A stretch of DNA of 64,000 nt from Pseudoalteromonas flavipulchra NCIMB 2033 = ATCC BAA-314 (lineage in GTDB: Bacteria > Pseudomonadota > Gammaproteobacteria > Enterobacterales > Alteromonadaceae), in NCBI GenBank assembly GCA_000814665.1, contig JWIH01000007.1:1-64000 (forward strand), given 5' to 3'. Below, one piece after another: positions 29,366 through 40,094 of the stretch. Within the stretch, counting starts at the first letter, position 1. Every line of letters starts with the position of its first letter. Under the pieces are notes generated by a model. It saw only the letters and a list, made by a program, of their open reading frames with translations, made no database searches and was not told where the DNA came from. A program made the position numbers and the translations under genes.

Positions 29366-30811
29366 CTACCAGTATACATGGACTGATAACCAAGTGTAAT
29401 TCTCACCGAAGACATCTTTACCCAAGGTTAATTTCGTTTCGATTTGCTTGCTATAAGCTTCACCAATATGCGCCAGCTCAAACTCGTAGCCACGTTCGTA
29501 CTCAGCGCCAAGCTCACCAAGTTCATTCAAATAGTTACTTTCATTATCGATAACTGAAAGCTTAGCTCGCCATAATGAACGATAATCTGATTGGTAAGTA
29601 CCTTCTAAAACGTGAATTTGCGTCGGTGCACCATCATCGAACTGGCGATGGTTTGCAGCAAAATGCCCAACGCCAAATCCGTCGATCGTATTGCCATAAG
29701 TATCGTAAATTTCGTTTACATACCATAAGCTTTCCATATCAGTAAACTCATAGCGTAATGAAGTCGTTGAAGTCAATTGAGGGAGAAAAACGCCAACATT
29801 GACAACCGTATTACCAAACAAATAGTTTTTATGGTTATTGCTATCCTCACCACCGTATTCTAAATACCATTGTGCTTGAGTGCCGTAATTTGTGGTAAAG
29901 CTGGTCGTGATAGTTGCCCATTGATCGCCCAGTTCATCATCTTGAGTGAGATCACCTATCTTATTATCGTTTCCAACAGGGTCAAAATATGCCTTAACAA
30001 AGTCCTTAAAATCTACTTTTCTAGGCCCGCCTCCGAATTGCATGACTCTGTTTAGACCGATTTTCCATCCAGCTAATGGCTCTATACTAAAGTGACTACC
30101 CGCTATTTTAGGTGTTCCATCGTGAAGCGTGCCTTGAAAACGAATCCCGTCATGGACTTTCTCTAGTTCAGAATAAAACAGCTCAAAATCGAAGTTCCAC
30201 CAATTTCGAATAGGCACAACTAAACCCAAAGAAGCTGATAATGAGGGTCTAGCGTTATTAGAATATACTTGAGCCGAATGCTTAAATGGTGAAAACCAAT
30301 GTTCTTTATATCCTAAATTAAGCTGCAAGTTACCGTAGGACATGCCATAAAAAGTATTGTATGGAACAAGTTTGTTTGCATCTACTCGATACTCAGCACC
30401 GATTTGTAAAATGCTTGATTCGCTTCCACGCCAAACACCACCGAGCCCCAATTCAGCATATTCACCGCTGTAATTACCTCTATCGTTGGCTATTTGCTTT
30501 TCTTCACCGCTATCAACACGCAGTGTTATCGATCTTTGTGTCAACGCATCGTCCTGCAGATAAGGTGCAATCCCCTGACTAATACTCTGCTGTAATGTGG
30601 CGTCAATATGCCTAAGCTTCATCAAATGCATCTTGATTTCACTGATACGGTAAGGCTTTGCCATAGGCGTACCAACGGTCAACGCAAACATTTTATCGAT
30701 TTGATATTCCAACAGCGGATCTTGTCCAATGGGTAAATAAGCTGTGGGGCTCGCAAAAGCGAGATTCGAAGCTAATAAACTACAGCAAGCGAGTACTCGA
30801 GCTAAATTCAT
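29366..30811 (-). CDS. Capsule-assembly Wzi-family outer-membrane protein
   Basis: A 481-residue protein with a signal peptide (about 1–21) and many alternating hydrophobic strands, ending in a YTWLSVHVYW C-terminus typical of beta-barrels. The central and C-terminal segments (WKIGLNRVMQFGGG, WYLEYGGEDS, SLWRAKLSVID) resemble the Wzi capsule-assembly family. Wzi is an outer-membrane lectin that anchors capsule. Here no other capsule gene is present, so a role in surface polysaccharide attachment is inferred only. It is the probable first gene of a wzi-like–gmhA–hldE unit, divergent from waaA. Confidence 0.8.
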   Translation of the reverse strand: MNLARVLACCSLLASNLAFASPTAYLPIGQDPLLEYQIDKMFALTVGTPMAKPYRISEIKMHLMKLRHIDATLQQSISQGIAPYLQDDALTQRSITLRVDSGEEKQIANDRGNYSGEYAELGLGGVWRGSESSILQIGAEYRVDANKLVPYNTFYGMSYGNLQLNLGYKEHWFSPFKHSAQVYSNNARPSLSASLGLVVPIRNWWNFDFELFYSELEKVHDGIRFQGTLHDGTPKIAGSHFSIEPLAGWKIGLNRVMQFGGGPRKVDFKDFVKAYFDPVGNDNKIGDLTQDDELGDQWATITTSFTTNYGTQAQWYLEYGGEDSNNHKNYLFGNTVVNVGVFLPQLTSTTSLRYEFTDMESLWYVNEIYDTYGNTIDGFGVGHFAANHRQFDDGAPTQIHVLEGTYQSDYRSLWRAKLSVIDNESNYLNELGELGAEYERGYEFELAHIGEAYSKQIETKLTLGKDVFGENYTWLSVHVYW

Positions 30812-30956
30812 TTTGTTATTCCATTACTTTTAATGCGCTAAATACTACCAAACCAAAAGCCCCTAGGCATCTGTTGAACTGTGTAAAATTGTGTTGTTCA
30901 TTCAATTTCGCCTTGGAACAAGGTAAAATACTGATTTTTGAGCTTAAGCGACTCCT

Positions 30957-32225
30957 ATGGCGCGCCGACTATATTCCTTATTATTGCTAGTATTAGCACC
31001 TATTTTATTGAGTTATCTGTATTTTATTCGAGGTAGGAAAAACCCTGGCTATCGAACTCATTTTACAGAGCGCTTAGGCTTTAACCCAAACAAGCTGCCG
31101 CAACATGCTGTTGTGATCCATTGCGCCTCTGTTGGGGAAGTGCTTGCAGCCACACCTCTCATAAAATCAGTACTTAAAGAACAAGCTGCAGCTCCAATCA
31201 TTGTCACTTGTAACACCCCGACAGGTAGAGAAGAGATAACAAAAGCTTTTCACAGTAATGTACAAGTACATGTCTGTTATTTACCTATAGATTTTGCTTT
31301 TGCGGTCAGAAAGTTTTTCATGACCTTGAAGCCCAAACTCCTTATTGTGATGGAAACTGAGCTGTGGCCTAATATTTTTCATTACGCCAAACAAAATCAA
31401 TGTAAAACCTTAGTAGTCAATGCCAGACTCTCTGAAAAATCATACCAAGGTTATAAAAAGCATGCATGGTTAACCAAAGGCTTAATGAGCAACATAGATC
31501 TGCTTGCAGCCCATAATGAGGAAGACGGCGAGCGTTTCATCAAGCTCGGGCTTGTTCAATCTAAGCTTCACATTACCGGCTCAATCAAGTTTGATATCTC
31601 AATCACCGAAGAAGAAATTGCAAAGGCAAGACAGTTTCAAGCAAATTACCCCGAGCGGTTAATTTGGCTTGCAGGATCTACGCATCCTAAGGAGCATGAG
31701 CAAGTCATTGCTGCACATCAGCGAGTATTAAAACAGGTAAGTAATGCGTTACTCATTATTGCACCTCGCCATCCCGAGCAGTTTCAAGCGGTTGCTGACT
31801 ACCTCAGTGAACAAGAGATCGCTTTTACCAAAAAGAGTAGTAACGGTATAAACGCAGAAGCTTCGGTCTTGTTAGCGGATACTTTAGGGGAATTAAAGTG
31901 GCTATTTGGCGGTGCCGATATCGCCTATATTGGTGGTAGCTTGATTGAGCGCGGCGGTCATAACCCACTAGAAGCGGCGGCTCATGGTGTGCCAATATTA
32001 ACCGGCCCACATACCTATAATTTTGCGCATATATACCCTCAACTTATCGCGCAACAAGGTGCCATCGTAGTCGATGATAAGGACAAGCTTGCCGCTCAAA
32101 TTATTACGCTATTTGAAGATAAATCGCTTCGAACGCAAATCGGTGCTAACGCTCAATCGGTACTAGTTGAAAATACCGGGGCTATTGCTAAAACCATGAA
32201 ACTAATCAATAAGAGCTTGGAATAA
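30957..32225 (+). CDS. waaA: Kdo transferase
   Basis: Inner-membrane-anchored glycosyltransferase that adds Kdo to lipid IVA. An N-terminal membrane helix (about 5–24) is followed by a GT-B fold. Family motifs include HCASVGEVLAATPLI, METELWPNIF, the LAGSTHPKEHE segment and the GGSLIERGGHNPLEAAAHG nucleotide-sugar site. The 422 residues fit. Together with KdkA encoded nearby, it probably makes a phosphorylated mono-Kdo core. Confidence 0.96.
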   Translation: MARRLYSLLLLVLAPILLSYLYFIRGRKNPGYRTHFTERLGFNPNKLPQHAVVIHCASVGEVLAATPLIKSVLKEQAAAPIIVTCNTPTGREEITKAFHSNVQVHVCYLPIDFAFAVRKFFMTLKPKLLIVMETELWPNIFHYAKQNQCKTLVVNARLSEKSYQGYKKHAWLTKGLMSNIDLLAAHNEEDGERFIKLGLVQSKLHITGSIKFDISITEEEIAKARQFQANYPERLIWLAGSTHPKEHEQVIAAHQRVLKQVSNALLIIAPRHPEQFQAVADYLSEQEIAFTKKSSNGINAEASVLLADTLGELKWLFGGADIAYIGGSLIERGGHNPLEAAAHGVPILTGPHTYNFAHIYPQLIAQQGAIVVDDKDKLAAQIITLFEDKSLRTQIGANAQSVLVENTGAIAKTMKLINKSLE

Positions 32226-32228
32226 TTC

Positions 32229-32771
32229 ATGAATACAGTCATCTCTACAATGCAAAACTGGGTTAGCCAAGTCATTGTAAAATACAACTTTTGCCCGTTT
32301 GCTCGACAGGAAGTTGAAAGTAACAGCATTCATTATTTCGTGTCTCAAGCGATAAGCCACGACGATGCCGTGATGGATATGTTAGAGCAGTGCTCAGAGT
32401 TAAACCATGAGCCAGAGCGAGAAACAACACTAGTTATATTTGATAAAGGTTTTAGCAATTTTGACGACTTTTTGGATCTCGTCGACCTAGCAAACGCTTT
32501 ATTAGTAGCGCAAGGGTTTGAAGGTACTTATCAAATTGCCACTTTTCATCCAGATTATGTTTTCGCTGATAGCGATGAGCATGACGCAGCAAACTACACT
32601 AACCGCGCGCCCTACCCAACACTCCACTTGATCCGCGAAGAAAGTATGGCTCAAGCATTAGTAGAGTATGACGATCCTGAGCAGATCCCAGAAAATAATA
32701 TCCGTCTCGCAAGGCGTAAAGGGGAAGCGTTTTGGCAGCATTTGCTTCAGCAATGCCACAAAGCTAATTAA
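32229..32771 (+). CDS. DUF1415 family protein
   Basis: A 180-residue cytoplasmic protein of unknown function with the family opening WVSQVIVKYNFCPFAR and a later IATFHPDYVFAD and NRAPYPTLHLIRE. It starts 3 nt after the waaA stop, so it is in the same operon and probably coupled. Conserved Cys and His residues hint at metal or redox chemistry, which is not demonstrated. A terminator follows. Confidence 0.85.
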   Translation: MNTVISTMQNWVSQVIVKYNFCPFARQEVESNSIHYFVSQAISHDDAVMDMLEQCSELNHEPERETTLVIFDKGFSNFDDFLDLVDLANALLVAQGFEGTYQIATFHPDYVFADSDEHDAANYTNRAPYPTLHLIREESMAQALVEYDDPEQIPENNIRLARRKGEAFWQHLLQQCHKAN

Positions 32772-32793
32772 CCTAAGCTTCGGATAAATAGTC

Positions 32794-32818
32794 AAAAGGC
32801 TGGTTTAGCCAGCCTTTT
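32794..32818. terminator. Bidirectional terminator between the DUF1415 gene and ydbL
   Basis: The stem AAAAGGCTGG/CCAGCCTTTT with a 5-nt loop lies between convergent genes. Confidence 0.9.
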
Positions 32819-32838
32819 CTTGTAAGATTTTGGAAGTA

Positions 32839-33159
32839 TTACTTTTTCACCCAGCTGCCATTGACTTGAATATAATGGCCTGAATGCGTTTTGTTATACG
32901 CTTTTTTAGCAGCTAAAGCTTCCACTTGCTCAAGGGTAATACCGTTCTTTTTCGCTAATTGCTGGTATTTTTCTTTGCGCTTTTCATTCACTTCATCAAC
33001 TAGCTGCTGCACACCTTGGCCATTTTTAACTACGCCAAGATAGCCCGATGTAGTTTCGCCAACTAAACCCTGTGATTTAGCATCGTCAATGGAAATTGCG
33101 AATGCGGCGAAACTCATACTGAGCCCAATAATTAGGGTAGAGATTGCTTTTAGCTTCAT
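32839..33159 (-). CDS. ydbL: YdbL family protein (DUF1318)
   Basis: Small periplasmic protein of 106 residues with a signal peptide (about 1–21) and the DUF1318 core: DAKSQGLVGETTSGYLGVV, VNEKRKEKYQQLA and a C-terminal YIQVNGSWVKK. In E. coli, YdbL acts with the YdbH–YnbE envelope bridge. Its AAGGAGG site lies on the ynbE stop. It is the third gene of ydbH–ynbE–ydbL. Confidence 0.9.
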   Translation of the reverse strand: MKLKAISTLIIGLSMSFAAFAISIDDAKSQGLVGETTSGYLGVVKNGQGVQQLVDEVNEKRKEKYQQLAKKNGITLEQVEALAAKKAYNKTHSGHYIQVNGSWVKK

Positions 33160-33168
33160 AAATCCTCC

Positions 33169-33348
33169 TTAGAATAGCTCGCTGTCTTCGCTGAATAAAT
33201 TGTCGAGTTCTTTGTCCACCTTCACGCGGATCTCATGATCTACTTTTACATTTAAGTTGATCGTAATAGGCTCTTTGGTTTCTACTTGCACCTTATGAGT
33301 ACAAGCGCTCAATACCAATAAAGCTGATATCACTAGCATCCATTTCAT
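33169..33348 (-). CDS. ynbE: YnbE family lipoprotein
   Basis: A 59-residue lipoprotein read by hand from the gap between ydbH and ydbL. The signal MKWMLVISALLVLSAC ends in a lipobox with the lipidated Cys at residue 16. The mature part contains ETKEPITINLNVKVDHEIRV, the strand-forming segment typical of YnbE. In E. coli, YnbE is an outer-membrane lipoprotein that continues the hydrophobic groove of YdbH. The gene starts 3 nt after the ydbH stop. Its own stop sits in the ydbL ribosome binding site. Confidence 0.92.
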   Translation of the reverse strand: MKWMLVISALLVLSACTHKVQVETKEPITINLNVKVDHEIRVKVDKELDNLFSEDSELF

Positions 33349-33351
33349 TCA

Positions 33352-35904
33352 CTAACGCTCCTCTTTATTTAACGCATTTTCTACTTCGCGCGTAATCTCG
33401 TCGCTTAAGCGTAGGGCTCGTAATAAGGTAAACACATTTTCTGAGTGTGTATAGTTAAAGTTTACTGGTTGTTGTTGGAGTTTGTTAATTCCTGTAATTT
33501 TAACATCTAAGTCCAACCAGCCGTCTTCACTTAAATTTACGCCACTACTCAATTGCTCAATGGTCAACTCGTCAAGTACACCGATCACCGTTTGTAAGCT
33601 AGGTTGCTGCTCTTTTAGCGCATTAATTGATGCATTGTTTTCAACCTTTAACAGCCCTTCACCAACATTATGGATATGACCAGATTCAATACGCACCCCA
33701 GATGAAGACACTTGTACTGGTAACTTGCCTGAGATCAGCCCTCTCAGCTCAACGCCTGCATCATGCCCAGAGGCGGCAATAAGGTCCAAACTCAGTTTAT
33801 CTAGCGATACCTGAACGACCTGCGGCGTTGGGACCAAACTAACTTCATCAATCCCCACGTTACCGGCAAAAACCTGTGCGTTAATATCTCTCAGTTTAGC
33901 CACGCCTGCTTCGCTGAGTAGTTGGCCTGTTATGGCTTGAACGATAACACCAGCTCTCAACTCTTCAACACTCAGTGTGGTTGGCTTGAGTTGAATATTA
34001 GCTGAACTTAATAGACCAAAGACATCAATCGTTGCATTTTGAATAAGCCGTTCATTAAATAACGCAGAGCCGTTTTGAACGCTCCCGTCTAAGGTAAATA
34101 TGCGCGTGGATAAATCCCCTTCGAGTACTGCATAGAAGTTACCATGGGTAATTTTTAAGTTCGGTAAAAGCGCGTCAATATATGGCTGAAGTTGAGCGAG
34201 CTGCTGCGTGGGCACGTGTATTTGTGCTGGATGTTTTAAGCTTGAATATTGATGCTCAAGCAACGCCTTTACACCATCAATATTAATCACATGTGACGCC
34301 ATCAATCCGCGGCTTTGCTGCCCTTTGCTGTCAATGCTCACGTTTTTCAAACTGAGATCAGCTAAGTTAACTTCTGCTACCTTAGTATTGCCCGACAAGG
34401 TTGAAAAGATTTCTCCGGTCGCGACTGAGCCTTGCCAGTGCAGTGTCTGCGCAAACTCATTCAGTTTATAATTCTGCTGTTGTATCTGTGCACTGGTTAA
34501 GTTGAGATTGATATCAAAATCATGTGTAGGCTTGAGCACAACTCGCCCGCTCAACGCACTCTGTTTTGCTGTTACATTCTCAGCACTCAGGTTTTGCAGT
34601 TTTGAATCAAGCGTTATCGCAAAACTCATTCCTTCAGGTAAGACTCTGTGTAGTAGATGTCCACTTTTGAGTTTTGGCACATCTAGCTGCGCATGTAAAT
34701 CAAGCATCAAAGATGGATTATCAATCACCAAATCTGATGTCAACAACTGGGTTGAGAATATACTCGGCTGAGCCTCAACTGTAATTAGCTCGGTTGGATC
34801 ACCCGATATTTTGAAGCGGCTATTGAGCTCGAGATTCTCAGCAATAGCATCTTGCAGTGTAAGCTTTTGAAGGTCACTTGTGATTTCCCCGCTCATATTA
34901 ACAAAATTTGGCCGCGCACTCAGCGCTCCAGCCAGTGTATGCGCCCCCCACTTATCATCGGAAAATTCAAGGCGAATATCACCATTGACGAAAAGCTCAG
35001 TTAAGTCGACTGCCAACTCGTTAACTTCAAGTTGTAACGGTTTATCTTTACCTGTCACTTGAAGTAAACCTGTCGCAATTGAATCCGCAGAAATAGTAAT
35101 TTCACTCGGTATACGAAGCTGCCAAGTGGTCGGTAACAGTTTGTTATATTCAGAAGTAAGACAATTAAGCGTTGCTTTCGCTGAAATCGGCTCGGCAAGT
35201 GCTATCTTCCCCTGCTGTGTGGCTAAATCATAGCGCCCTGACACAGCGCCTATATACGCAACGGTACCTTTACACTCAGCCTGTTCAAGCGCCACTAAAG
35301 TTTCAAGTTCTAGCTCTGCGTCCATAGCTAGACCATCGAATTCAAGTTGGCTAGTTCCTGAAAGGGCTTGGAGCTGAGGAGGTAACAAAGCGCTGAGGTA
35401 CTCGCCACTAAGATCAATATTTGCAGCAATACGCTCTGGCTGCAACGTAACTTCTGCAGCAATGTCACCTGAAACTACAAATTGATTCAGCTCGGACTCC
35501 GAAATCGACACAACTAATGGCTTTGGTAATGGCTCGCCAGATATAGAGAGCTTGGCTACATGCATTTTGGGTCTGGTGATGTCGAGTGGTAATGCGAGGC
35601 GCTGTGGCCGAGTTGCATCTGACTTTTTGGGCGGAAGAAGTTGCATGTCCGCTTTTTTAATATTGACTTGGCGCATGCTTAGTTGCGCATCATAAAGCTG
35701 GGCCTTAAACGCATCTGTCTGCACACATGCTTTTGTAATATGGATACGATTGAAGCCCGACAAACGCCAGTCAAGACAACTGACCTGAAGTTCATTAACT
35801 GGTATAAAATGTTTAATGGCCCAGAGCGACAAAGGAACTCTGGCAAGGTAAACACCCACGAAAACACTGAGTATCAACACTAAGCTCCAAAGCCATTTTT
35901 TCAT
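33352..35904 (-). CDS. ydbH: AsmA-like intermembrane lipid transport protein YdbH
   Basis: An 850-residue protein with one N-terminal inner-membrane anchor (about 4–24) and a long, mostly beta periplasmic region with no globular catalytic motif. In E. coli, YdbH is one of the AsmA-like proteins (with TamB and YhdP) that help move phospholipids to the outer membrane. The C-terminal part (ALIDALFSTF-opposite strand; VNFNYTHSENVF..LLRALRLSDEI in the protein) matches the family end. The order ydbH–ynbE–ydbL is the E. coli order and strongly supports the assignment. Confidence 0.9.
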   Translation of the reverse strand: MKKWLWSLVLILSVFVGVYLARVPLSLWAIKHFIPVNELQVSCLDWRLSGFNRIHITKACVQTDAFKAQLYDAQLSMRQVNIKKADMQLLPPKKSDATRPQRLALPLDITRPKMHVAKLSISGEPLPKPLVVSISESELNQFVVSGDIAAEVTLQPERIAANIDLSGEYLSALLPPQLQALSGTSQLEFDGLAMDAELELETLVALEQAECKGTVAYIGAVSGRYDLATQQGKIALAEPISAKATLNCLTSEYNKLLPTTWQLRIPSEITISADSIATGLLQVTGKDKPLQLEVNELAVDLTELFVNGDIRLEFSDDKWGAHTLAGALSARPNFVNMSGEITSDLQKLTLQDAIAENLELNSRFKISGDPTELITVEAQPSIFSTQLLTSDLVIDNPSLMLDLHAQLDVPKLKSGHLLHRVLPEGMSFAITLDSKLQNLSAENVTAKQSALSGRVVLKPTHDFDINLNLTSAQIQQQNYKLNEFAQTLHWQGSVATGEIFSTLSGNTKVAEVNLADLSLKNVSIDSKGQQSRGLMASHVINIDGVKALLEHQYSSLKHPAQIHVPTQQLAQLQPYIDALLPNLKITHGNFYAVLEGDLSTRIFTLDGSVQNGSALFNERLIQNATIDVFGLLSSANIQLKPTTLSVEELRAGVIVQAITGQLLSEAGVAKLRDINAQVFAGNVGIDEVSLVPTPQVVQVSLDKLSLDLIAASGHDAGVELRGLISGKLPVQVSSSGVRIESGHIHNVGEGLLKVENNASINALKEQQPSLQTVIGVLDELTIEQLSSGVNLSEDGWLDLDVKITGINKLQQQPVNFNYTHSENVFTLLRALRLSDEITREVENALNKEER

Positions 35905-35973
35905 TCGTATCCCTAAAATATGATTGGTATTTCCTTTTCAGTGTACCCGATAGATAATTATCGAGCCATGAAT

Positions 35974-36001
35974 AAAAAAGGCCACCGAAGTGACCTTTTT
36001 T
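35974..36001 (-). terminator. Terminator of purL
   Basis: On the minus strand AAAAAAGGTCAC and GTGGCCTTTTTT pair around a TTCG tetraloop with one G·U wobble, 8 nt after the purL stop. Confidence 0.9.
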
Positions 36002-36008
36002 AATTTCG

Positions 36009-39000
36009 TTAGCCTACTAGCTTACGCGCATTGCGGAACATACGCATCCAAGGGCTATCTTCTTGCCACTCATCTGGGTGCCAAGAGTTTGCTACTGCTC
36101 TGAATACACGCTCTGGATGCGGCATCATCACAGTTGCACGACCGTCTGTTGACGTCATGCCCGTAATACCAGCAGGAGAGCCATTCGGGTTAGCTGGGTA
36201 CTGAGTGGTTGGATCACCGTAGTTATCAACAAACTTCACAGCAACTGAACCTGAATTCAGTGCCGTTTGTACCGCCGCTTCGCTTGCAAACTCAGCATGA
36301 CCTTCACCATGTGATACCGCGATTGGCATACGCGAGCCAGCCATACCATCAAAGAAGATTGACGGGCTTTGCTGTACTTCAACTAAGCTGAAACGCGCTT
36401 CAAAACGCTCTGACTTGTTGGTGACAAAACGTGGCCAGTTTTCCGTGCCAGGGATTAGCTCTTTCAATGTAGAAAGCATCTGACAGCCATTACACACACC
36501 TAAGCTGAAAGTATCTTGGCGTTGGAAAAAGCCTTGGAATTGCTCGCGTGCTGAGTCATGGAATAGAATTGATTTAGCCCAGCCTTCACCAGCACCTAAA
36601 ACGTCACCGTATGAGAAGCCACCACATGCCACTAGGCCTTTGAATTGCTCTAGCGTTAAGCGACCTTCAAGGATATCGCTCATGTGTACGTCGATTGCCG
36701 CAAAGCCAGCACGATTAAATGCAGCCGCCATTTCGATATGTGAGTTAACGCCTTGCTCACGCAAGATGGCAACTTGAGGCTTTACCCCTTTTGCAATGTA
36801 AGGCGCTGCGATATCTTCGTTTAGGTCAAAGCTTAGTTTAACGTTAAGGCCCGGATCTTTGTCATCGAACTTAGCGTCAAACTCTTGCTTCGCGCAATCT
36901 GGGTTATCACGTAGTGCTTGCATCTGGTAAGTTGTCTCAGCCCAGATAGTGCGAAGCTCTGTGCGAGTATTTTCAAGTACTGCCTGACCGCCACGAGTAA
37001 AGATAACCTTGTCTTCACCGTTTAGCGTACCGATGCGATGTGCAATATCGGCAATACCGTGCTCGGCAAATACTGCTTCAACCGCGGCGATATCGTCATT
37101 GCGAACTTGTAATACTGCGCCAAGCTCTTCATTAAATAACACTTCTAAGTCTGTACCTTGCAGCGCATCTAATTCAATGCTAACACCTGTGTGGCCTGCA
37201 AACGCCATTTCCGCAGCAGTGGTGAATAGACCACCGTCAGAGCGGTCGTGGTAAGCGATAAGCTTGCCTGACTCAACTAATGCTTGTACCGCATTGTAGA
37301 AGCCTTTTAACAGCTCTGGGCTGTCAACATCAGGTGTCTTGTCGCCAAGTTGCTTGTACACTTGCGCTAAGCTTGACGCACCAAGACGGTTTTGACCAGC
37401 ACCTAAGTCAAGTAGGAATAGGCTGGTTTCACCCTTATCAGTACGAAGCTCAGGCGTGACTGTTTTGCGAATATCCTCAACACGACCAAATGCAGTGATG
37501 ATAAGTGATAATGGCGCAGTCACTGACTTTTCTTCGCCATTCTCATCCCACTGAGTCTTCATCGACATTGAATCTTTACCAACTGGGATTGTAAGGCCTA
37601 ATGCAGGACATAATTCTTCACCAACCGCTTTAACCGCTTCGTAAAGACCCGCATCTTCGCCTGGATGACCCGCAGCCGCCATCCAGTTTGCCGAAAGCTT
37701 AATGTTGTTTAGGCTACCGATATTAGCACCAGCGATATTGGTTAACGCTTCTGCTACTGCTAGACGCGCTGATGCACCATAGTTAAGTAGTGCTGCAGGG
37801 GTGCGTTCACCCATCGACATCGCTTCACCGTGGTAAGTATCGTAAGTTGCCGCCGTTACCGCACAGTTAGCGACAGGTACCTGCCAAGGGCCAACCATTT
37901 GGTCACGTGCAACCAGACCCGTTACGGTTCTGTCACCAATCGTGATAAGGAATGTTTTCTCAGCAATCGTTGGTAGGCGAAGCAAACGCTTAGCAGCATC
38001 TTCAAGCTCAATACCCGCAGTATCTAATGCTGTACCCACTACACGCTTTGACTCAACGTCACGATGCATTTTTGGTGGCTTGCCAAGTAATACGTCTAGT
38101 GGCAGGTCCACAGGATTATTATCAAAGTGGCTATCAGCGACTGTTAGGTGACGCTCTTCTGTCGCTTCACCAATTACCGCATATTGTGCGCGCTCACGCT
38201 TACAAATTGCTTCAAAGCGAGCAAAGTCTTCAGCTGCAACTGCCAATACATAACGCTCTTGCGACTCGTTACACCAGATTTCGTGTGGTGCCATGCCTGG
38301 TTCATCGTTCGGGATGTTACGTAGCTGGAACTTACCACCACGGCCGCCGTCGTCGACAAGCTCAGGAAATGCATTTGATAAACCACCCGCGCCCACATCG
38401 TGAATAAACGCAATTGGGTTATCATCACCAAGCTGCCAACATTTGTCGATCACTTCCTGACAACGGCGTTCCATCTCAGGATTTTCACGCTGAACAGAAG
38501 CAAAGTCTAAATCTTCGTTTGATTGGCCAGATGCCATTGATGAAGCAGCCCCACCGCCAAGACCGATGTTCATTGCGGGACCACCAAGTGCGATTAGCTT
38601 AGCACCTACAGGGATTGAGCCTTTTTGCACGTGATCTTCACGGATGTTACCTAAACCACCAGCGATCATGATTGGCTTGTGGTAACCACGTACTTCCGCG
38701 CCATTATGGCTTTCTACTTTTTCTTCGTAAGTACGGAAGTAACCCAATAGGTTTGGACGACCAAATTCGTTGTTAAATGCAGCGCCACCAAGTGGGCCAT
38801 CAAGCATGATGTCTAATGCATTAACAATGCGTCCTGGTTTACCAAAGTTAGTTTCCCAAGGTTGCTCAAAACCCGGAATACGAAGGTTAGAAACCGTAAA
38901 GCCAACTAAACCTGCTTTTGGCTTAGAACCACGACCGGTTGCACCTTCATCGCGGATCTCACCACCAGAACCTGTTGATGCGCCAGAAAATGGGGCAATC

Positions 39001-39893
39001 GCCGTTGGGTGGTTGTGCGTTTCCACTTTCATCAGAATGTGGATATCTTCCTCGTGGTAAGCATATTCGCCGTCTGTATTTGGGAAGAAACGACCCGCTT
39101 TAGAGCCAACCATTACCGCAGCGTTATCTTTATACGCCGACAATACGTTGTCGCTATTGGTTTCGTAGGTGTTTTTAATCATTTTAAACAGCGACTTAGG
39201 CTGTTCTACACCATCGATAGTCCAATCAGCATTGAAAATTTTGTGACGACAGTGCTCAGAGTTTGCTTGAGCGAACATGAACAGTTCGATGTCATTAGGG
39301 TTACGGCCAAGCTTTTCAAAGCTTTCTACCAAGTAGTCAATTTCGTCATCAGCAAGTGCAAAGCCTTGCTCAACGTTCGCAACCGCGAGTGCTTCACGGC
39401 CGCCGCCAAGAATATCCACCGAAGACATTGGGCGAGGCGTTTCCGTGCGGAATAATTTAGCTGCATCATCAAGCTCTGCATGAACAGATTCGGTCATGCG
39501 GTCATGAAGTAATTGTGCAACTTCGTCGAACTGAGCTTGTGTTAGTTCACCCTCAACATAATAAGCAATACCACGCTCAACACGGTGTACTTGCGTAAGA
39601 CCACAGTTGTTTGCAATATCTGTCGCTTTAGAAGCCCAAGGAGAGATAGTTCCGATCCTTGGTGTTACCAAGATCAGTTTGCCCTCTGGCGTGTGCTCCG
39701 TAATAGTCGGTCCATACTTTAACAGGCTGTTTAGCTTAGTTAACTCAGCCTCTGAAAGCTCAGCCGTTAAATCAGCAAAATGCATGAACTCGGCATAAAC
39801 ATTGGTAACTGGTAATTGAGCTGCAGCGCAGGTTTTAAGGATCTTTTGGACTTTGAAATCTGAAAGTGCAGGTGCACCACGTAGGATTAACAT
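36009..39893 (-). CDS. purL: Phosphoribosylformylglycinamidine synthase
   Basis: Large single-chain FGAM synthase of purine synthesis, hydrolysing glutamine and ATP. About 1,294 residues. The N-terminal domain starts [19 protein letters not shown], the synthetase core contains [14 protein letters not shown] and the glycine-rich [15 protein letters not shown], and the C-terminal amidotransferase has GVCNGCQM with the active Cys and SHGEGHAEF. Another in-frame ATG 12 nt upstream (39905) adds MKIP. The shorter form matches the family better, although neither has a strong ribosome binding site. The gene diverges from mltF as in E. coli. Confidence 0.97.
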   Translation of the reverse strand: MLILRGAPALSDFKVQKILKTCAAAQLPVTNVYAEFMHFADLTAELSEAELTKLNSLLKYGPTITEHTPEGKLILVTPRIGTISPWASKATDIANNCGLTQVHRVERGIAYYVEGELTQAQFDEVAQLLHDRMTESVHAELDDAAKLFRTETPRPMSSVDILGGGREALAVANVEQGFALADDEIDYLVESFEKLGRNPNDIELFMFAQANSEHCRHKIFNADWTIDGVEQPKSLFKMIKNTYETNSDNVLSAYKDNAAVMVGSKAGRFFPNTDGEYAYHEEDIHILMKVETHNHPTAIAPFSGASTGSGGEIRDEGATGRGSKPKAGLVGFTVSNLRIPGFEQPWETNFGKPGRIVNALDIMLDGPLGGAAFNNEFGRPNLLGYFRTYEEKVESHNGAEVRGYHKPIMIAGGLGNIREDHVQKGSIPVGAKLIALGGPAMNIGLGGGAASSMASGQSNEDLDFASVQRENPEMERRCQEVIDKCWQLGDDNPIAFIHDVGAGGLSNAFPELVDDGGRGGKFQLRNIPNDEPGMAPHEIWCNESQERYVLAVAAEDFARFEAICKRERAQYAVIGEATEERHLTVADSHFDNNPVDLPLDVLLGKPPKMHRDVESKRVVGTALDTAGIELEDAAKRLLRLPTIAEKTFLITIGDRTVTGLVARDQMVGPWQVPVANCAVTAATYDTYHGEAMSMGERTPAALLNYGASARLAVAEALTNIAGANIGSLNNIKLSANWMAAAGHPGEDAGLYEAVKAVGEELCPALGLTIPVGKDSMSMKTQWDENGEEKSVTAPLSLIITAFGRVEDIRKTVTPELRTDKGETSLFLLDLGAGQNRLGASSLAQVYKQLGDKTPDVDSPELLKGFYNAVQALVESGKLIAYHDRSDGGLFTTAAEMAFAGHTGVSIELDALQGTDLEVLFNEELGAVLQVRNDDIAAVEAVFAEHGIADIAHRIGTLNGEDKVIFTRGGQAVLENTRTELRTIWAETTYQMQALRDNPDCAKQEFDAKFDDKDPGLNVKLSFDLNEDIAAPYIAKGVKPQVAILREQGVNSHIEMAAAFNRAGFAAIDVHMSDILEGRLTLEQFKGLVACGGFSYGDVLGAGEGWAKSILFHDSAREQFQGFFQRQDTFSLGVCNGCQMLSTLKELIPGTENWPRFVTNKSERFEARFSLVEVQQSPSIFFDGMAGSRMPIAVSHGEGHAEFASEAAVQTALNSGSVAVKFVDNYGDPTTQYPANPNGSPAGITGMTSTDGRATVMMPHPERVFRAVANSWHPDEWQEDSPWMRMFRNARKLVG

Positions 39894-39941
39894 AGGTATT
39901 TTCATCCGGGGTTAAGGATTGAACGATATCTTTGGGCGCTC

Positions 39942-39970
39942 ATTATAGTGGAAATAGCGCGCGGAATTAA
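39942..39970 (-). promoter_or_regulatory. Probable purL promoter
   Basis: On the minus strand a −10 TATAAT (39942–39947) is preceded, after 17 nt, by TTAATT and followed by a GC-rich discriminator. The −35 match is modest. Confidence 0.5.
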
Positions 39971-40094
39971 CACTAATTTGTCAAAACTAGAAAATATCAT
40001 GCAAATCTATCATTACCTTAAGTTAATTCGGCTTTTGCAATTATGATTTTGCTGCGGTAAGTTGGGATTTCGAGCGCAAAAGAGAACCTAGGCC

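Noticed and set aside
39009..39455. Long plus-strand frame inside purL
   Set aside because: purL is highly conserved on the other strand and the frame has no start signal. It reflects codon bias.
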